A DNA stretch of 64,000 nucleotides from Draconibacterium aestuarii (GTDB lineage Bacteria > Bacteroidota > Bacteroidia > Bacteroidales > Prolixibacteraceae), in the NCBI GenBank assembly GCA_026671195.1, contig JAPOHD010000031.1:104831-168830 (forward strand), given 5' to 3'. Each line of letters begins with the position of its first letter. Positions within the stretch are counted from its first letter, which is position 1. Below the pieces are notes generated by a model that saw nothing but the letters and a program-made list of their open reading frames with translations, was not told the origin of the DNA and ran no database searches. Positions 17,111 to 27,778 of the stretch are shown piece by piece. The position numbers and the translations under genes were made by a program.

Positions 17111-18472
17111 TTATTTCCAAACTTCTTCACCGTACTCCCAGCCTTTGCGAACAGGTTCTTTTATATAATCATCTTTGTCGTTATGATTGGTCACTTTCAT
17201 GTTTACGGCATCGTATTCAATGCGTGTGTTAAATCGCTGTGCCATAACTCCAATTAACGACATCTCGGTTAAACGCGTTGCATAATCAAAGTTAGATCCC
17301 GGTGCAGGTCCACCTTTTATCGCATCGATGAATTCTTGCTGAGGTCCTCCTTCAATTCGAGGAATAGTAGCTTCCGGCATTTCGTTTTGTACCCATGCTT
17401 CCCACTCTTCTTTTGGCATCATCAACTGGGCATTGTTCGGACGGCCGCCAGTCATAATATTTTGTTTTTCGCCAACCATAATCATTCCCGATCCGGGAAG
17501 CTCATCCATTCCCCATTCCGGCCTTATCTCAGGTTTTAAACCGCCTTCATACCAGGTTAATGTTACCGGTGGTTTTTCCCCGCGTGCCGGAAATTCAAAT
17601 TTTATAATCGAGCTGTCGGGGACAAATCCTGCAGGAGCTCCCGAATTTAGAATACATTCGGTAGCAGTTGGCATTCCCAGGTCAAGCGTCCAGAAAGGTG
17701 CATCCAGTGTATGGCATGCCCAATCGCCTAACTCTGCATTTCCAAAGTCGTAAAATCCTCGCCACGATTTTGGTACATAAGCATGGTTATACGGGCGATG
17801 GGATTGTGGCCCCAGCCATAAATCCCAATCCAGTCCTGCCGGTATTGGTTCTTCAGGCACTGGAAACGAAGAAGGTTTGGTGAAATATTTACCTTCACCA
17901 AAATCAGGTCCGTTAAACCAGGCAATTATTTCTTTTACATCGCCGGTAATGCCCGCATCGTACCATTCTTTTACTCTTCTTATACCATCGGTAGCATGGC
18001 CCTGGTTACCCATTTGTGTCGTAACATTGTAATAATGAGCAGCCCTTTGCAAAGTACGCAATTGCCAAACATTGTGCGCCAGTGGCTTTTCTACATAAAC
18101 ATGTTTCCCAAGTTGCATGGCTGCCATAGTCGCTGCAAAGTGTACATGGTCGGGTGTTGCAATCAAAACAGCATCAATGTCGTTGGCCATTTGGTCAAAC
18201 ATTTTTCTAAAATCTTTGAACCGTTTTGCATTCGGATACTTTGCATAGGTTTCGCTGGCACGATTATCATCAACATCGCACAACGCAACAATCGTAACGC
18301 TTTCATCCTGAGCAACCCTGTCGATATTGTGGGTTGCACGACCTCCGGCGCCAATTGCAGCTACATTGATTTTCCCCGATGGAGCACAGCTAATAAAATT
18401 CGGAATAAATACGGCACCTGCGGTTATTGCACCGGCCGATCGTAAAAAATTTCTTCTTGAAATAAAATTCAT
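17111..18472 (-). CDS. Tat-exported Gfo/Idh/MocA family oxidoreductase
   Basis: The 453-residue protein starts with a twin-arginine signal (SRRNFLR at residues 5-11) and a hydrophobic stretch. The Rossmann NAD(P) motif GAGGR (41-45) and the family motif EKP (128-130) follow. The C-terminal half is the usual GFO/IDH/MocA alpha-beta domain with insertions. The Tat signal fits folding with the cofactor before export to the periplasm, as in many Bacteroidota members that act on sugars or inositols. The substrate cannot be named. The gene is monocistronic with its own terminator, and no sugar-metabolism genes are adjacent. Confidence 0.88.
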   Translation of the reverse strand: MNFISRRNFLRSAGAITAGAVFIPNFISCAPSGKINVAAIGAGGRATHNIDRVAQDESVTIVALCDVDDNRASETYAKYPNAKRFKDFRKMFDQMANDIDAVLIATPDHVHFAATMAAMQLGKHVYVEKPLAHNVWQLRTLQRAAHYYNVTTQMGNQGHATDGIRRVKEWYDAGITGDVKEIIAWFNGPDFGEGKYFTKPSSFPVPEEPIPAGLDWDLWLGPQSHRPYNHAYVPKSWRGFYDFGNAELGDWACHTLDAPFWTLDLGMPTATECILNSGAPAGFVPDSSIIKFEFPARGEKPPVTLTWYEGGLKPEIRPEWGMDELPGSGMIMVGEKQNIMTGGRPNNAQLMMPKEEWEAWVQNEMPEATIPRIEGGPQQEFIDAIKGGPAPGSNFDYATRLTEMSLIGVMAQRFNTRIEYDAVNMKVTNHNDKDDYIKEPVRKGWEYGEEVWK

Positions 18473-18633
18473 TTTTTATTAAAGTTTATTGGTATAGATT
18501 AGCTGCGAAGTTAAAATGTTTTTGGTTTTTCTGATTATTTTGGACTATCTTTTTCACAACAGAACAGAATAGTTTGAGTTTAAGTAGACAAGCCATATCG
18601 ATTTTACTATTTTACACCGTAAAATTTATTAGT

Positions 18634-19812
18634 ATGACAAGCCAACGTATTCTGACGATTGATATAATGCGCGGATTAACCCTTTTCCTGATGCTTTTTG
18701 TAAATGATTTGTACGTTGATGAAGTTCCTTCTTGGCTAACCCATCGCCCTGCCGGATACGATGGAATGGGATTAGCCGATTGGGTATTTCCCGGGTTTCT
18801 GTTTATGGTAGGAATGGCCGTGCCTTTTGCCATACAAAGTCGTGTTAGGAAAGGTGATTCAAAAGGACGAATTGTATATCATATTTTGGTAAGAACCATC
18901 AGTTTATTAATTATTGGTGTTTTAATGCTGAATGTTGGCCGTGTGAATTCTGAGTTGACAGGTATGAACAGCAATTTATGGGCAATACTGGTTTATGTTT
19001 GTATTTTTCTAATCTGGAACTTATATGAAAATATAAAACCAGTTTATGTCCGATTGTTAAAAGGACTTGGAATACTGGGCCTGATAATATTACTTGTGCT
19101 TTTTAAATCAGGTATTCCCGGGGAAGTTACGTGGTTAAAAACCAGTTGGTGGGGAATATTGGGCTTAATTGGATGGGGATATTTGGTTACATCATTGGTT
19201 TACCTTGTTTTAAAAGAGAATTTGTTGGGAACAGGTTTGGTATGGTTGGCATTTGTGTTAATAAATATACTATCACAATTGGGGCAGCTTGATTTCTTAA
19301 ATTCAATTAAACCCGTTTTCGGAGTAATACTCGGCGGAAATATTCCTTCTATTGTTATGTCCGGATTGTTTTTTAGTTTATTCCTGCAGCGATTTAAGAC
19401 AAATCCCCTGAGTTTTGTCGTTTTGGGAACCGGTATTGGCATAGCTTGTTTGTTATTGGGCGCAGTACTCAGAAATTGGTTTATTGTTTCAAAAATTATG
19501 GGTACCCCAAGTTGGGCCATGTTGTGTAACGGCGTAAGTGTGCTGCTATTTATTGTTTTATATCTGTTTGTCGATATTCTTAGAAAGAAAAACTGGGCAA
19601 ATGTATTTAAACCTGCTGGCCAAAATTCATTGACTACTTACCTTGCCCCTAATATTATTTACTATAGTATTTGGCTAAGCGGTATCCCTGTGCTGTTCTA
19701 TAAAAATTCAGTTTACTCTATCGTTGTTATTTTCGGATCTGTAGTATGGGCCTTTTTTATGATTGGATTTGCTGCATTACTTTCAAAAATTGGAATTCGA
19801 TTAAAATTATAA
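18634..19812 (+). CDS. DUF5009/heparan N-acetyltransferase-like membrane protein
   Basis: The 392-residue protein starts with RILTIDIMRGLTLFLMLFVND and contains about ten hydrophobic segments. This is the pattern of the DUF5009/YeiB/HGSNAT-like acyltransferase family. The conserved DxxRG near the N terminus and the following WLTHRPAGYDGMGLADWVFPGFLF segment support it. In eukaryotes the relative transfers acetyl groups across the lysosomal membrane to glucosamine; the bacterial role is uncertain and may be acetylation of surface or cell-wall sugars. A TTG 60 bases upstream opens a longer frame, but the ATG here matches the family N terminus. Confidence 0.82.
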   Translation: MTSQRILTIDIMRGLTLFLMLFVNDLYVDEVPSWLTHRPAGYDGMGLADWVFPGFLFMVGMAVPFAIQSRVRKGDSKGRIVYHILVRTISLLIIGVLMLNVGRVNSELTGMNSNLWAILVYVCIFLIWNLYENIKPVYVRLLKGLGILGLIILLVLFKSGIPGEVTWLKTSWWGILGLIGWGYLVTSLVYLVLKENLLGTGLVWLAFVLINILSQLGQLDFLNSIKPVFGVILGGNIPSIVMSGLFFSLFLQRFKTNPLSFVVLGTGIGIACLLLGAVLRNWFIVSKIMGTPSWAMLCNGVSVLLFIVLYLFVDILRKKNWANVFKPAGQNSLTTYLAPNIIYYSIWLSGIPVLFYKNSVYSIVVIFGSVVWAFFMIGFAALLSKIGIRLKL

Positions 19813-20509
19813 TTCTCCCGTATATCAGAAATTAGTTTATCAAAAACCACTGTGTTATGAAAATGTATAGGATTAAGATTCGAAACTTAATGCACAATAA
19901 ATAAATCGGGAGTTCCATTGAATTCAGGAAGTAACCAATTTTAATAAGATGAAATTTTATAAAATAATTAAGGATGAATCAAAAGACGGAAGATAAACTT
20001 TCGTTATGTATACTTTACTCTTCGATCGTCGGTCGAAAAAATGACAATTTACTCATACTCTCAATAAAATATAGAAGTAAAAGCTAGCTGTTATGTGCAA
20101 AACCGTACGATTCTGGGTAAAACGAGTAATCTCTTTCCTATTCAGTCAGCACTACTGAAATTCGAATTATAGTAAACATTTGTTTTTTTGAGATTTGGAA
20201 AAGCACCTATTGTTAAATCATGTTAAGATCGGTTGATTTTTTTGTTATAAAAATATTCGGAAAACGGAAATCTTCATTTTATCGGGTTTGGAGGGCAAAG
20301 TATTTTTCGAAGCATTTTACTTGTAAAAGCGTTGTATGTACATGTCTGTCAGGCAAAAAGGTAATATCACAAAATCCTAAAATGAAATAACCAAGAGTGT
20401 TAAATATTATTGGTGAAACTAAAAATATGTTAATTCTTATTTTTTTTTTACATTAGCTCATTAATTGTTAAGTTGAGTGAGTTAATTACTAATTATAAAT
20501 TTTTATTCT
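19813..20509. other. 697-base intergenic leader before susC
   Basis: No credible gene is seen in this AT-rich stretch; stop codons are frequent in all frames. It includes an inverted repeat (TTCGA/TCGAA around 20017-20037) and a run of ten T near 20442. No TAnnTTTG box was found close to susC. The length suggests a long regulatory 5' leader, but nothing in it could be identified. Confidence 0.4.
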
Positions 20510-23500
20510 ATGAAAAAAATTGCGCTAATGCTGTTTTGCATTGCCATGTTTGGCGTGCTTGTAGTTGAAGCACAGGTAAAAAGTATCTCCGGAACGGTAA
20601 CCAGTTCTGAAGATGGTACTGGAATACCTGGTGTTTCGGTAAGTGTTAAAGGAACCACTATTGGTACCGTTACCAATATTGAAGGGGAGTACCAAATTGA
20701 TGTTCCGGAGGATGCAGAAATTTTAATTTTCTCCTTTGTTGGGATGAAAACTCAGGAATTGCCAATTACAGGGACTAAGCTAAATGCTGTTTTGGATCCT
20801 GAGACGATTGATATAGGGGAAGTGATGGTTGTTGCCTACGGAACTGTATCTCCGGAAGCAAAAACCGGGGCTGTGACCCAGGTTAGGGCTGACCAGATTG
20901 CTGATGTGCCTGTTTCCAGTTTTGATAAAGTGCTAAGTGGAAAGTTGGCCGGTGTAACCGTTACTGCAACATCGGGACAGCCTGGTGCAGCATCACAAAT
21001 TCGTATTCGCGGAACAAGTTCTATTAATGCAGGAAACGAACCGCTTTACGTAATAGATGGTGTTCCTGTAATGTCTGGTGATCAGAGTTACTTTACAAAT
21101 ACTAGTAATGCACTATCCATGTTAAATCCTAACGACATCGAGTCTGTTACTGTTTTGAAAGATGCCGCAGCTGCTTCAGTTTATGGGTCAAGGGCAGCTA
21201 ATGGTGTAGTTCTTGTAACTACCAAAAGCGGTGCTGCAGGAGTAACCAAATTTGCAGTGAGAGCTAAATACGGAGTATCTCAGTTAGCAAACGATAATAA
21301 TTACGGAACGATGACACCGGAGCAGTTACTCGAATACCATCGAACAGGAGTAAGAAATGCCGGTGCTAATCCGGATGATCCTGCAAATGCTAATAGTGGG
21401 ATGTATTATCCGTACGAATTATTATCTCGGCCTCAGACCAATTGGATGGATGCGTTTACCCGATTGGGGAATACTCAGGAGTATGAAATTTCTGCAAATG
21501 GAGGAACCGAAAAGACAAAATATTTTACTTCTGCATCATACCACAGCACAGAAGGTGTTTTTCATGGCGTTTCGTTCGATAAAATGCAGTTTCGTGTTAA
21601 TGTGGATCATGTTATAAATGATCAGCTTAAAATTGGAACTAGAATAAATACAGCCTATACGGAAAGTAATGATGTTGCCATGCAAAGTCTTTATTATGCC
21701 AACCCGGCGTTTGCAGGAATGCTGATATTGCCATGGACTCCATTACATGACGAAAACGGAATGTACAATTTAAATATTCCTGAGAATGCATATACAAACC
21801 CCAGAGCTACGGCTGAATATGATGACCAGTGGGAAAAACAGTACAGGTTATTGGGGAACATGTATTTAGAATGGGAACCAACGACTGGTCTGATATTAAA
21901 AACCAGTAATTCGGCAGAACTGACCTTTGGCGAAGGTAGAAGATATTGGTCGGATGATGCCCAATTTGAACCTTCGGCAGATGATGTAGCTCTTCAAACT
22001 TCAAATTCGAATTACCGCCAACTAACCACATCAAACACTGCCTCATACAGCACTGTGTATAACAATCATAATATTAAGTTTCTTGCAGGACAGGAAGCTA
22101 CGATGTACGATTACTATTCCTATTATGTATGGGCTCCTGGTGTTGACCCGGATATGCCCTATCTGAATACCTCGATATCGGATACTGACGATGCTGATTA
22201 CGATAATTCAGCCTGGACACTGCTCTCATTTTTTGGTATTTTTGATTACAATTATTTGGGCAAATATTATTTTCAGGCAAGTTACCGGGCCGATGGTAGC
22301 TCCCGTTTCGGAACAGATACTAAATGGGGTGATTTTTATTCGGTTGGAGCTTCGTGGAACATCCACGAAGAAGGTTTTATGGCAAATTTAAACTGGATTG
22401 ATTTCCTTAAACTAAGGGCTAGTTATGGAGTAAGTGGGAATAATGATATTGGTAATTACGATCAGTTTGGTGTATACGGAGCAAGACAATACAATGGAAA
22501 TTCCGGATTAGCACCAGATAACCTTTCAAATCCCGAATTAAGTTGGGAAACAAATACCGCTTACAATATCGGATTAGATATTAATTTTCTGAAAAAATTC
22601 AATGCGAATATTGATGTTTATAAACGGATAACTTCGGATATGCTTTTAGACAAACCTTTGTCGAGAACAACAGGTTTTACTAGTATTACTACTAATATTG
22701 GTGAACTTTCGAACAAAGGAATTGAATTTCAGTTGGAAAGCAAAATCTTATCCGGAGAAGTTAAATGGAATGTAAGCATGAATATTGCCCGAAATATTTC
22801 TGAAGTACTCGATCTGGCGGGCAACGATCAAATCGAGTCAGACTACAGTAGTCGTTTGTTCTATGTCGTTGGCGAACAGTTGTTTACTTATTATCTGTAC
22901 GATTACGAGGGAGTTGATCCAACAAGTGGAAATGCTTTGTGGAGGACTGAAGATGGCCAGTTAACTTCGGATTATAACAAAGCAAGAAGATACTTTGCCG
23001 GTAGTCCTGAGCCAGATTGGTACGGAGGATTATCATCCAATGTTTCGTGGAAAGGATTAGCTTTAAATGTAGCTATGGAATACAAAATCGGTAACGAAGT
23101 TTTAATTGAGGAAAACCGGTATTTAAATTCTGATGGATACAACTGGAACAGCAACCAGGCAAATACAGCACTGGATTACTGGACAACTCCAGGACAGGTT
23201 GCATCGAATCCAAAACCTATCTACAACAATTCAACTAATTCGAGTGGTTTTAGAAGTACTCGTTGGATGCAAAGGGGTGACTATTTAAGGATTAAAGATA
23301 TTACCCTTTCTTATTCTCTTCCAAGCCGAATAACCGACAAATTGAATTTGGGCGCGGTTAAAGTATACGGTAGCGGATACAATGTTTTCACCTTCCACGA
23401 TGTTGATTTTTGGGATCCTGAGCGAGGTGTAGACGGAATGGGATTTGGTATTTATCCGATGACCAAAACATATGTTATGGGGCTCGATATTATGTTTTAA
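20510..23500 (+). CDS. susC: SusC/RagA-family TonB-dependent outer-membrane transporter
   Basis: The 996-residue protein has a signal peptide (1-21), a carboxypeptidase-regulatory-like domain (about 23-105) and a plug domain (about 115-230, with AYGT, the SusC motif RIRGTSSINAGNEPLYVIDGVP and DAAAASVYGSRAANGVVLVTTK). A 22-strand barrel follows, ending in an aromatic tail (GLDIMF). No N-terminal STN signalling domain is present, so it does not act through a FecR-type anti-sigma factor. It forms a lidded importer with SusD, encoded 6 bases downstream, using TonB energy. With peptidases nearby, peptides are a plausible cargo, as in RagAB of Porphyromonas, but the cargo is not shown by sequence. 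Confidence 0.95.
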   Translation: MKKIALMLFCIAMFGVLVVEAQVKSISGTVTSSEDGTGIPGVSVSVKGTTIGTVTNIEGEYQIDVPEDAEILIFSFVGMKTQELPITGTKLNAVLDPETIDIGEVMVVAYGTVSPEAKTGAVTQVRADQIADVPVSSFDKVLSGKLAGVTVTATSGQPGAASQIRIRGTSSINAGNEPLYVIDGVPVMSGDQSYFTNTSNALSMLNPNDIESVTVLKDAAAASVYGSRAANGVVLVTTKSGAAGVTKFAVRAKYGVSQLANDNNYGTMTPEQLLEYHRTGVRNAGANPDDPANANSGMYYPYELLSRPQTNWMDAFTRLGNTQEYEISANGGTEKTKYFTSASYHSTEGVFHGVSFDKMQFRVNVDHVINDQLKIGTRINTAYTESNDVAMQSLYYANPAFAGMLILPWTPLHDENGMYNLNIPENAYTNPRATAEYDDQWEKQYRLLGNMYLEWEPTTGLILKTSNSAELTFGEGRRYWSDDAQFEPSADDVALQTSNSNYRQLTTSNTASYSTVYNNHNIKFLAGQEATMYDYYSYYVWAPGVDPDMPYLNTSISDTDDADYDNSAWTLLSFFGIFDYNYLGKYYFQASYRADGSSRFGTDTKWGDFYSVGASWNIHEEGFMANLNWIDFLKLRASYGVSGNNDIGNYDQFGVYGARQYNGNSGLAPDNLSNPELSWETNTAYNIGLDINFLKKFNANIDVYKRITSDMLLDKPLSRTTGFTSITTNIGELSNKGIEFQLESKILSGEVKWNVSMNIARNISEVLDLAGNDQIESDYSSRLFYVVGEQLFTYYLYDYEGVDPTSGNALWRTEDGQLTSDYNKARRYFAGSPEPDWYGGLSSNVSWKGLALNVAMEYKIGNEVLIEENRYLNSDGYNWNSNQANTALDYWTTPGQVASNPKPIYNNSTNSSGFRSTRWMQRGDYLRIKDITLSYSLPSRITDKLNLGAVKVYGSGYNVFTFHDVDFWDPERGVDGMGFGIYPMTKTYVMGLDIMF

Positions 23501-23506
23501 TTTTAA

Positions 23507-24955
23507 ATGATAGAAATGATGAAAATAAAATACAAATATATATTAGGGGTGCTGGTACTGGCACTTGGGCTTTCTGCATGTGATAACTTTTTGACAGAAG
23601 AGCCAATTTTACAACAGACAAATGAATTTACCCTTTCCACCTATAAGGGATTAAATCAGGCTACACTTGGTGCGTATACTCCTTTCTTCAATACGCCATG
23701 GTACGGAAGAAATTATGTTGTGTCATCAGATATCAGAGGAGGTAATGCAAAACTGAGCCCGAAGTCATCCGGAAGGTTTAGAACTGACTATCAATGGGGA
23801 TTCAGCCCGGACATTGCTCCCGGCGTTTGGACAACAGCATACGATGCTATTGCCAGGGCCAATAACGTTATAAATACAATCGATGGCGAATTTTCGGAAG
23901 TAGGCGTTACCGAGCAGGATTTAGACAACCTGAAGGCTGAATGTTTATTCATTCGTGCCATGGGACATTTTGACCTTGTACGACTTTACGGTCAACCTTA
24001 TAGCTACGATAAAGCAAGTCTTGGCGTTCCTGTGGTTTTGGTAACCGAAATTGGCTTGCCAGAAAGAAATACCGTGGAGGAAGTTTATGCGCAGGTAATG
24101 GCCGATCTTAAAGAAGCAGAAAATATTATCGGTGACGATTATGTGCGGGCCAATGGTAACGACGAGAAAGGCTTTATTTCAAAAGAAGCCATACAGGCAT
24201 TGCTGGCCCGGGTTTATTTATACATGGAAGACTGGCAAAATGCTGCTGACTATGCTACTAAATTAATTGACAACGAAAAATTTCAGTTGTACACAGCGGC
24301 AGAATATACGACCTATGATAACGGTGGCGTTTTTGGGCTTGAAGCAGCAAAAATACCCGGAGAAGTTATTTTTCAGATTTATGGCTCAGAGGGAAATTCG
24401 GGACACGGAAACTGGGATGTTATAGCTTATATATTATCTCCTGATGGATATGGTGATGTTGGCGCTTCTCAGGATTTACTCGATTTATTTGAGGACGGCG
24501 ATGTAAGAGGCAATCTGTTCAGAACACATCCTGATTTCGGAGATGCCCTTTGGTCGTTAAAATATCCGGGGAAAAGTGGAAATCTTAGAGTGGAAAATAT
24601 TCCTGTATTGCGTTTGTCGGAAATGTATCTGATACGTGCAGAGGCTGTATTAAAGGGAGCAGTAATCTCTGGAGTTTCTTCTGTTAGGGATTATAATATG
24701 ATTCGCACAAACAGAGGACTAAGTGAAGTTGCTTCCGTATCGGTTCAGGATATTTATGACGAGCGAAGAAGAGAACTTTGTTTTGAAGGACATGAGCTTT
24801 TTGATCTTGCCAGAACAAAGAGAGGACTTGTTCGTAATGATTACAGTGGAACAGTTAATCAAAATGTACCGTTCCCTGACTACAAATGGGCTGCACCTAT
24901 CCCTCTTGGAGAAACGGATGCAAATCCTAATATCATTCAAAATTCAGATTATTAA
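23507..24955 (+). CDS. susD: SusD/RagB-family surface lipoprotein
   Basis: The 482-residue lipoprotein has a lipobox cysteine at residue 25 (GLSACDNF). The SusD fold shows TPR-like helices and a C-terminal RagB/SusD domain marked by LRLSEMYLIRAEA and DERRRELCFEGHELFDLART. It acts as the hinged lid over SusC at the cell surface and captures the ligand. The start could also be the ATG at 23516 or 23519, which would shorten the N-terminal region by 3-4 residues. It is translated 6 bases after susC and 12 bases before the next lipoprotein gene, in one operon. Confidence 0.95.
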   Translation: MIEMMKIKYKYILGVLVLALGLSACDNFLTEEPILQQTNEFTLSTYKGLNQATLGAYTPFFNTPWYGRNYVVSSDIRGGNAKLSPKSSGRFRTDYQWGFSPDIAPGVWTTAYDAIARANNVINTIDGEFSEVGVTEQDLDNLKAECLFIRAMGHFDLVRLYGQPYSYDKASLGVPVVLVTEIGLPERNTVEEVYAQVMADLKEAENIIGDDYVRANGNDEKGFISKEAIQALLARVYLYMEDWQNAADYATKLIDNEKFQLYTAAEYTTYDNGGVFGLEAAKIPGEVIFQIYGSEGNSGHGNWDVIAYILSPDGYGDVGASQDLLDLFEDGDVRGNLFRTHPDFGDALWSLKYPGKSGNLRVENIPVLRLSEMYLIRAEAVLKGAVISGVSSVRDYNMIRTNRGLSEVASVSVQDIYDERRRELCFEGHELFDLARTKRGLVRNDYSGTVNQNVPFPDYKWAAPIPLGETDANPNIIQNSDY

Positions 24956-24967
24956 GAAAGGACGATT

Positions 24968-25915
24968 ATGAAAACATTATTGAAATATATTATTATAAGC
25001 CTGGTAGGTGTTACATTTCTTACTGCATGTGACGGACTGAATGATCCGGAAATGTTTAGCCAGGAAGATGCATTTATTGCCTTTAATTCTACCACAGCAG
25101 TTGTTTCGGAAATAAATACAATTATAAATATTCCGGTCAAAGTTTCGGCACTGGCAGGCGCACCTGCTGTTTCAGTCACCTTCGATTTTGATACAGAAGA
25201 AATTAATAATCCGGCAGTTGAAGGTGAGGATTTTATCATATTAAACGATTCGAAGACCTTAACAGTTAATGACGGTTTTGGTTATGATACAATAAGAATC
25301 AAAACTATTGACAATGATTTGTTTACCGGAAATAAGATGGTGAACATTAAACTGGTTTCTAATTCTTTGGACTATGATTTTGGATTAGAAAGTGCATTGG
25401 CCTTAACAATAAACGATGATGACCATCCTCTTGGTTGGATGTTGGGTGATTATGACATTGTTGTTACAGAAACAGCCAATGGGAATACAAATTACAGTGT
25501 AAGTATAGTAGCTGTAGAAGGAGAAACAGACCTTGTTAAAATATATGGAATGTCTGGTGTGACTTTAGGTGCTCCTTCCGATCCTCCTGCAAGTGGAGAC
25601 GATTTTGATTATTCTTTGCTGGGAACGGTTAGTGAGGATTATTCAACTGTAACCATTAGAGCCGGTCAGGAATGGGATACCTGGGGTTATGGACCTACAA
25701 GTTTTAAAGTTTGGCTGGACGATAACGGAGAAGCGGATGAAGCGGAAGAAATGGTAGGTACTATAAGCACTGATAATGGAGTTATTATTACTTTCAGTCA
25801 ACAATTTACCTTTTATATTACTGAAGGTAATAACGCCGGACTTGGAATACAATGGGCATGGAATTCTGATGCTGCACCCAATAGCCCAACAGCTGTTTTA
25901 ACAAAAGCAGAGTAA
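24968..25915 (+). CDS. Calx-beta-like surface lipoprotein in the SusE position
   Basis: The 315-residue lipoprotein has its lipobox at Cys21 (LTACDG). The first 150 residues form a Calx-beta-like beta sandwich (for example VTFDFDTEEINNPAVEGEDF, then GYDTIRIKTIDNDLFTGNKM, ending in LTINDDDHP). The C-terminal half is beta-rich and resembles the ligand-binding tail of SusE-position proteins. Its place directly after susD implies that it assists substrate capture on the surface. Sequence does not reveal the ligand. Confidence 0.75.
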   Translation: MKTLLKYIIISLVGVTFLTACDGLNDPEMFSQEDAFIAFNSTTAVVSEINTIINIPVKVSALAGAPAVSVTFDFDTEEINNPAVEGEDFIILNDSKTLTVNDGFGYDTIRIKTIDNDLFTGNKMVNIKLVSNSLDYDFGLESALALTINDDDHPLGWMLGDYDIVVTETANGNTNYSVSIVAVEGETDLVKIYGMSGVTLGAPSDPPASGDDFDYSLLGTVSEDYSTVTIRAGQEWDTWGYGPTSFKVWLDDNGEADEAEEMVGTISTDNGVIITFSQQFTFYITEGNNAGLGIQWAWNSDAAPNSPTAVLTKAE

Positions 25916-25967
25916 TTACAAACAATAATGATAATATGTAGTTTGTTAAACTTATAAATATTAAGTA

Positions 25968-27641
25968 ATGAAAAAAATAATTTATAATATAACCGCAGTT
26001 CTCTTTCTGGGCTTGTTAATTGCCAGTTGCGAGGATTGGGATAAATACGAAAGTGCAGATTTGGCAAGTGCTCCTGAAATAACACTTGACCTTTTATCTG
26101 TAAAGGACTCTTCAGTTACGGTGAGTGCTAAAACAAATGTTGCAGGTTATGTGTCGATGTTGATAACAGATGATACTACTCTAACCGTTGAGGACATCGA
26201 CGCTGAACAGTTATTGACAGGAAATGAAAGTGGTTTGGAAAAACTGCTGTTTAACGTGGGCGGTGCTGCAAATGTTGAATATGAATTTAGTTCGGGGTTG
26301 TCGCAAAATAAATGGTATCAGGTATTTGTTGTTGCTTCGAATGAAGATGGAGTTTTTAGTGCCGTTGAAGGCAAAAGGGTTAGAACCGATGACAGCCATC
26401 CTCCGGTATTGCTAAGTACATCTCCCTCAAAATCGTCAGAGGCTGCACAAGAGAATATGTTCGCGGTTGAATTGACTTTCTCGGAGCCGGTTCAACTTAC
26501 CGATGCAGCTAAGTTCAGTTTCTCGTACTATTACGACGATGAAGCCATTCCAGCTGAAAATGTAACAGTTAATGATAATGTTGTTACCGTTTCGCAGGTG
26601 AAAGAGCCATACAACGGCGAGTGGGTATTTTTATCGTGGGAAGAAGGTGCCGTTACCGATTTTCAGGCAGGTACGCCCAACAAAGTGGCCGAGCAGGTGA
26701 GTGGTGTTATCGATGGTGGCCTTGCCGGTTTATATTGGCGCGTTCAGCACGTTGCCTTTGATATGGCTGCCGATAATTTTATGCCTGAAGTTGGAAGTGC
26801 TGTTTCTGATCCGCAGTTTGATATCATGTATGAATTCCCTTATGCTGTATCTTTTGCTACAGATGATGACGGTTACACGGTATACGAGGATGGTGAGATA
26901 AATGTAACTTTCTGGTCAGAAGGAAAGAAAACGATTATTGATGTTCCGTTTGAATATTTAACACTTACCGGAGGTGATAGTGTGCTTGTGGTAAGTATAC
27001 CGGAAGCTGCTCAGTATGGAAATACGGTTTCCGTAAATATTGCTGAAGGAGTTGTGGTTGACGGGTATGGAAATCCGAATGCTACTTTTGAAAGTGATAA
27101 CGAATCGGGTGCCAATTGGTTAATTTCTTATGGTTATACCCGCGATATGATTATTGGTACATACACATTCAGCGGAGTTTCTTATTGGGAAGGTGGCGAT
27201 GAAGCATTTAACGTTGAAATTGTTGCCGATCCTGAAGATGAATCGAAAGTTATCATTAATGGTTTTTATGGAAGTGCTACTCCAATTCCGGCGATTTTTA
27301 ACGGCGATTTTGCAACACTTACAGTGCAAGCCGAAGAAGACTATCTTTTAGGTGATTTGTTTGCTGATGGTGGAGAGACCTATTTCTGGTCGTACGACGA
27401 AGCAGAATTTGTAATAAATATCTTATCAAATGGAGATATGGTTACTGATCCTTATTACTGGTTGGCTCTGTATTGGGTTGCAGGTGATGAGTCAGATGAA
27501 GGTTGGGTAAATATCTTTGTAGAATCTACCTGGACTAAAACAGAAAGTGTATCGGCATCTTCCGGAGTGAAGGCCGCACGAATAGTTGAAAAGGTTATTC
27601 ACAGTGATCTTTCAAGAGATGGAATTATAAAAACTAAATAG
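25968..27641 (+). CDS. Ig-like surface lipoprotein of the SusCD locus
   Basis: The 557-residue lipoprotein has a lipobox at Cys21 (LIASCEDW). It contains an Ig-like/fibronectin-like module (about 35-125), then a bacterial Ig-like module that begins PPVLLSTSPSKSSEAAQENMFAVELTFSEPV. The C-terminal half is beta-rich, acidic and aromatic (many W, Y, D, E). It is the last gene of the susC operon and ends just before a strong terminator. It could be a SusF-like or adhesin-type binding protein. No enzyme motif is visible. Confidence 0.7.
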   Translation: MKKIIYNITAVLFLGLLIASCEDWDKYESADLASAPEITLDLLSVKDSSVTVSAKTNVAGYVSMLITDDTTLTVEDIDAEQLLTGNESGLEKLLFNVGGAANVEYEFSSGLSQNKWYQVFVVASNEDGVFSAVEGKRVRTDDSHPPVLLSTSPSKSSEAAQENMFAVELTFSEPVQLTDAAKFSFSYYYDDEAIPAENVTVNDNVVTVSQVKEPYNGEWVFLSWEEGAVTDFQAGTPNKVAEQVSGVIDGGLAGLYWRVQHVAFDMAADNFMPEVGSAVSDPQFDIMYEFPYAVSFATDDDGYTVYEDGEINVTFWSEGKKTIIDVPFEYLTLTGGDSVLVVSIPEAAQYGNTVSVNIAEGVVVDGYGNPNATFESDNESGANWLISYGYTRDMIIGTYTFSGVSYWEGGDEAFNVEIVADPEDESKVIINGFYGSATPIPAIFNGDFATLTVQAEEDYLLGDLFADGGETYFWSYDEAEFVINILSNGDMVTDPYYWLALYWVAGDESDEGWVNIFVESTWTKTESVSASSGVKAARIVEKVIHSDLSRDGIIKTK

Positions 27642-27695
27642 GATGTTATTAATCCATCTTTAGAGGCGTTTTAAAATTTTAAAATTAGAATATAG

Positions 27696-27730
27696 AAAAA
27701 GGGGCTTTGTATTTTCGAAGTCCCTTTTTT
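27696..27730 (+). terminator. Terminator of the susC operon
   Basis: A 12-bp stem (27696-27707 with 27719-27730, one G-T wobble) closes an 11-base loop and runs into a T tract, about 55 bases after the last lipoprotein gene. Confidence 0.8.
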
Positions 27731-27778
27731 AAATAACTTTTTTGTTATTTTGATGTTATAAAAGAAAGTGTTTTTTTA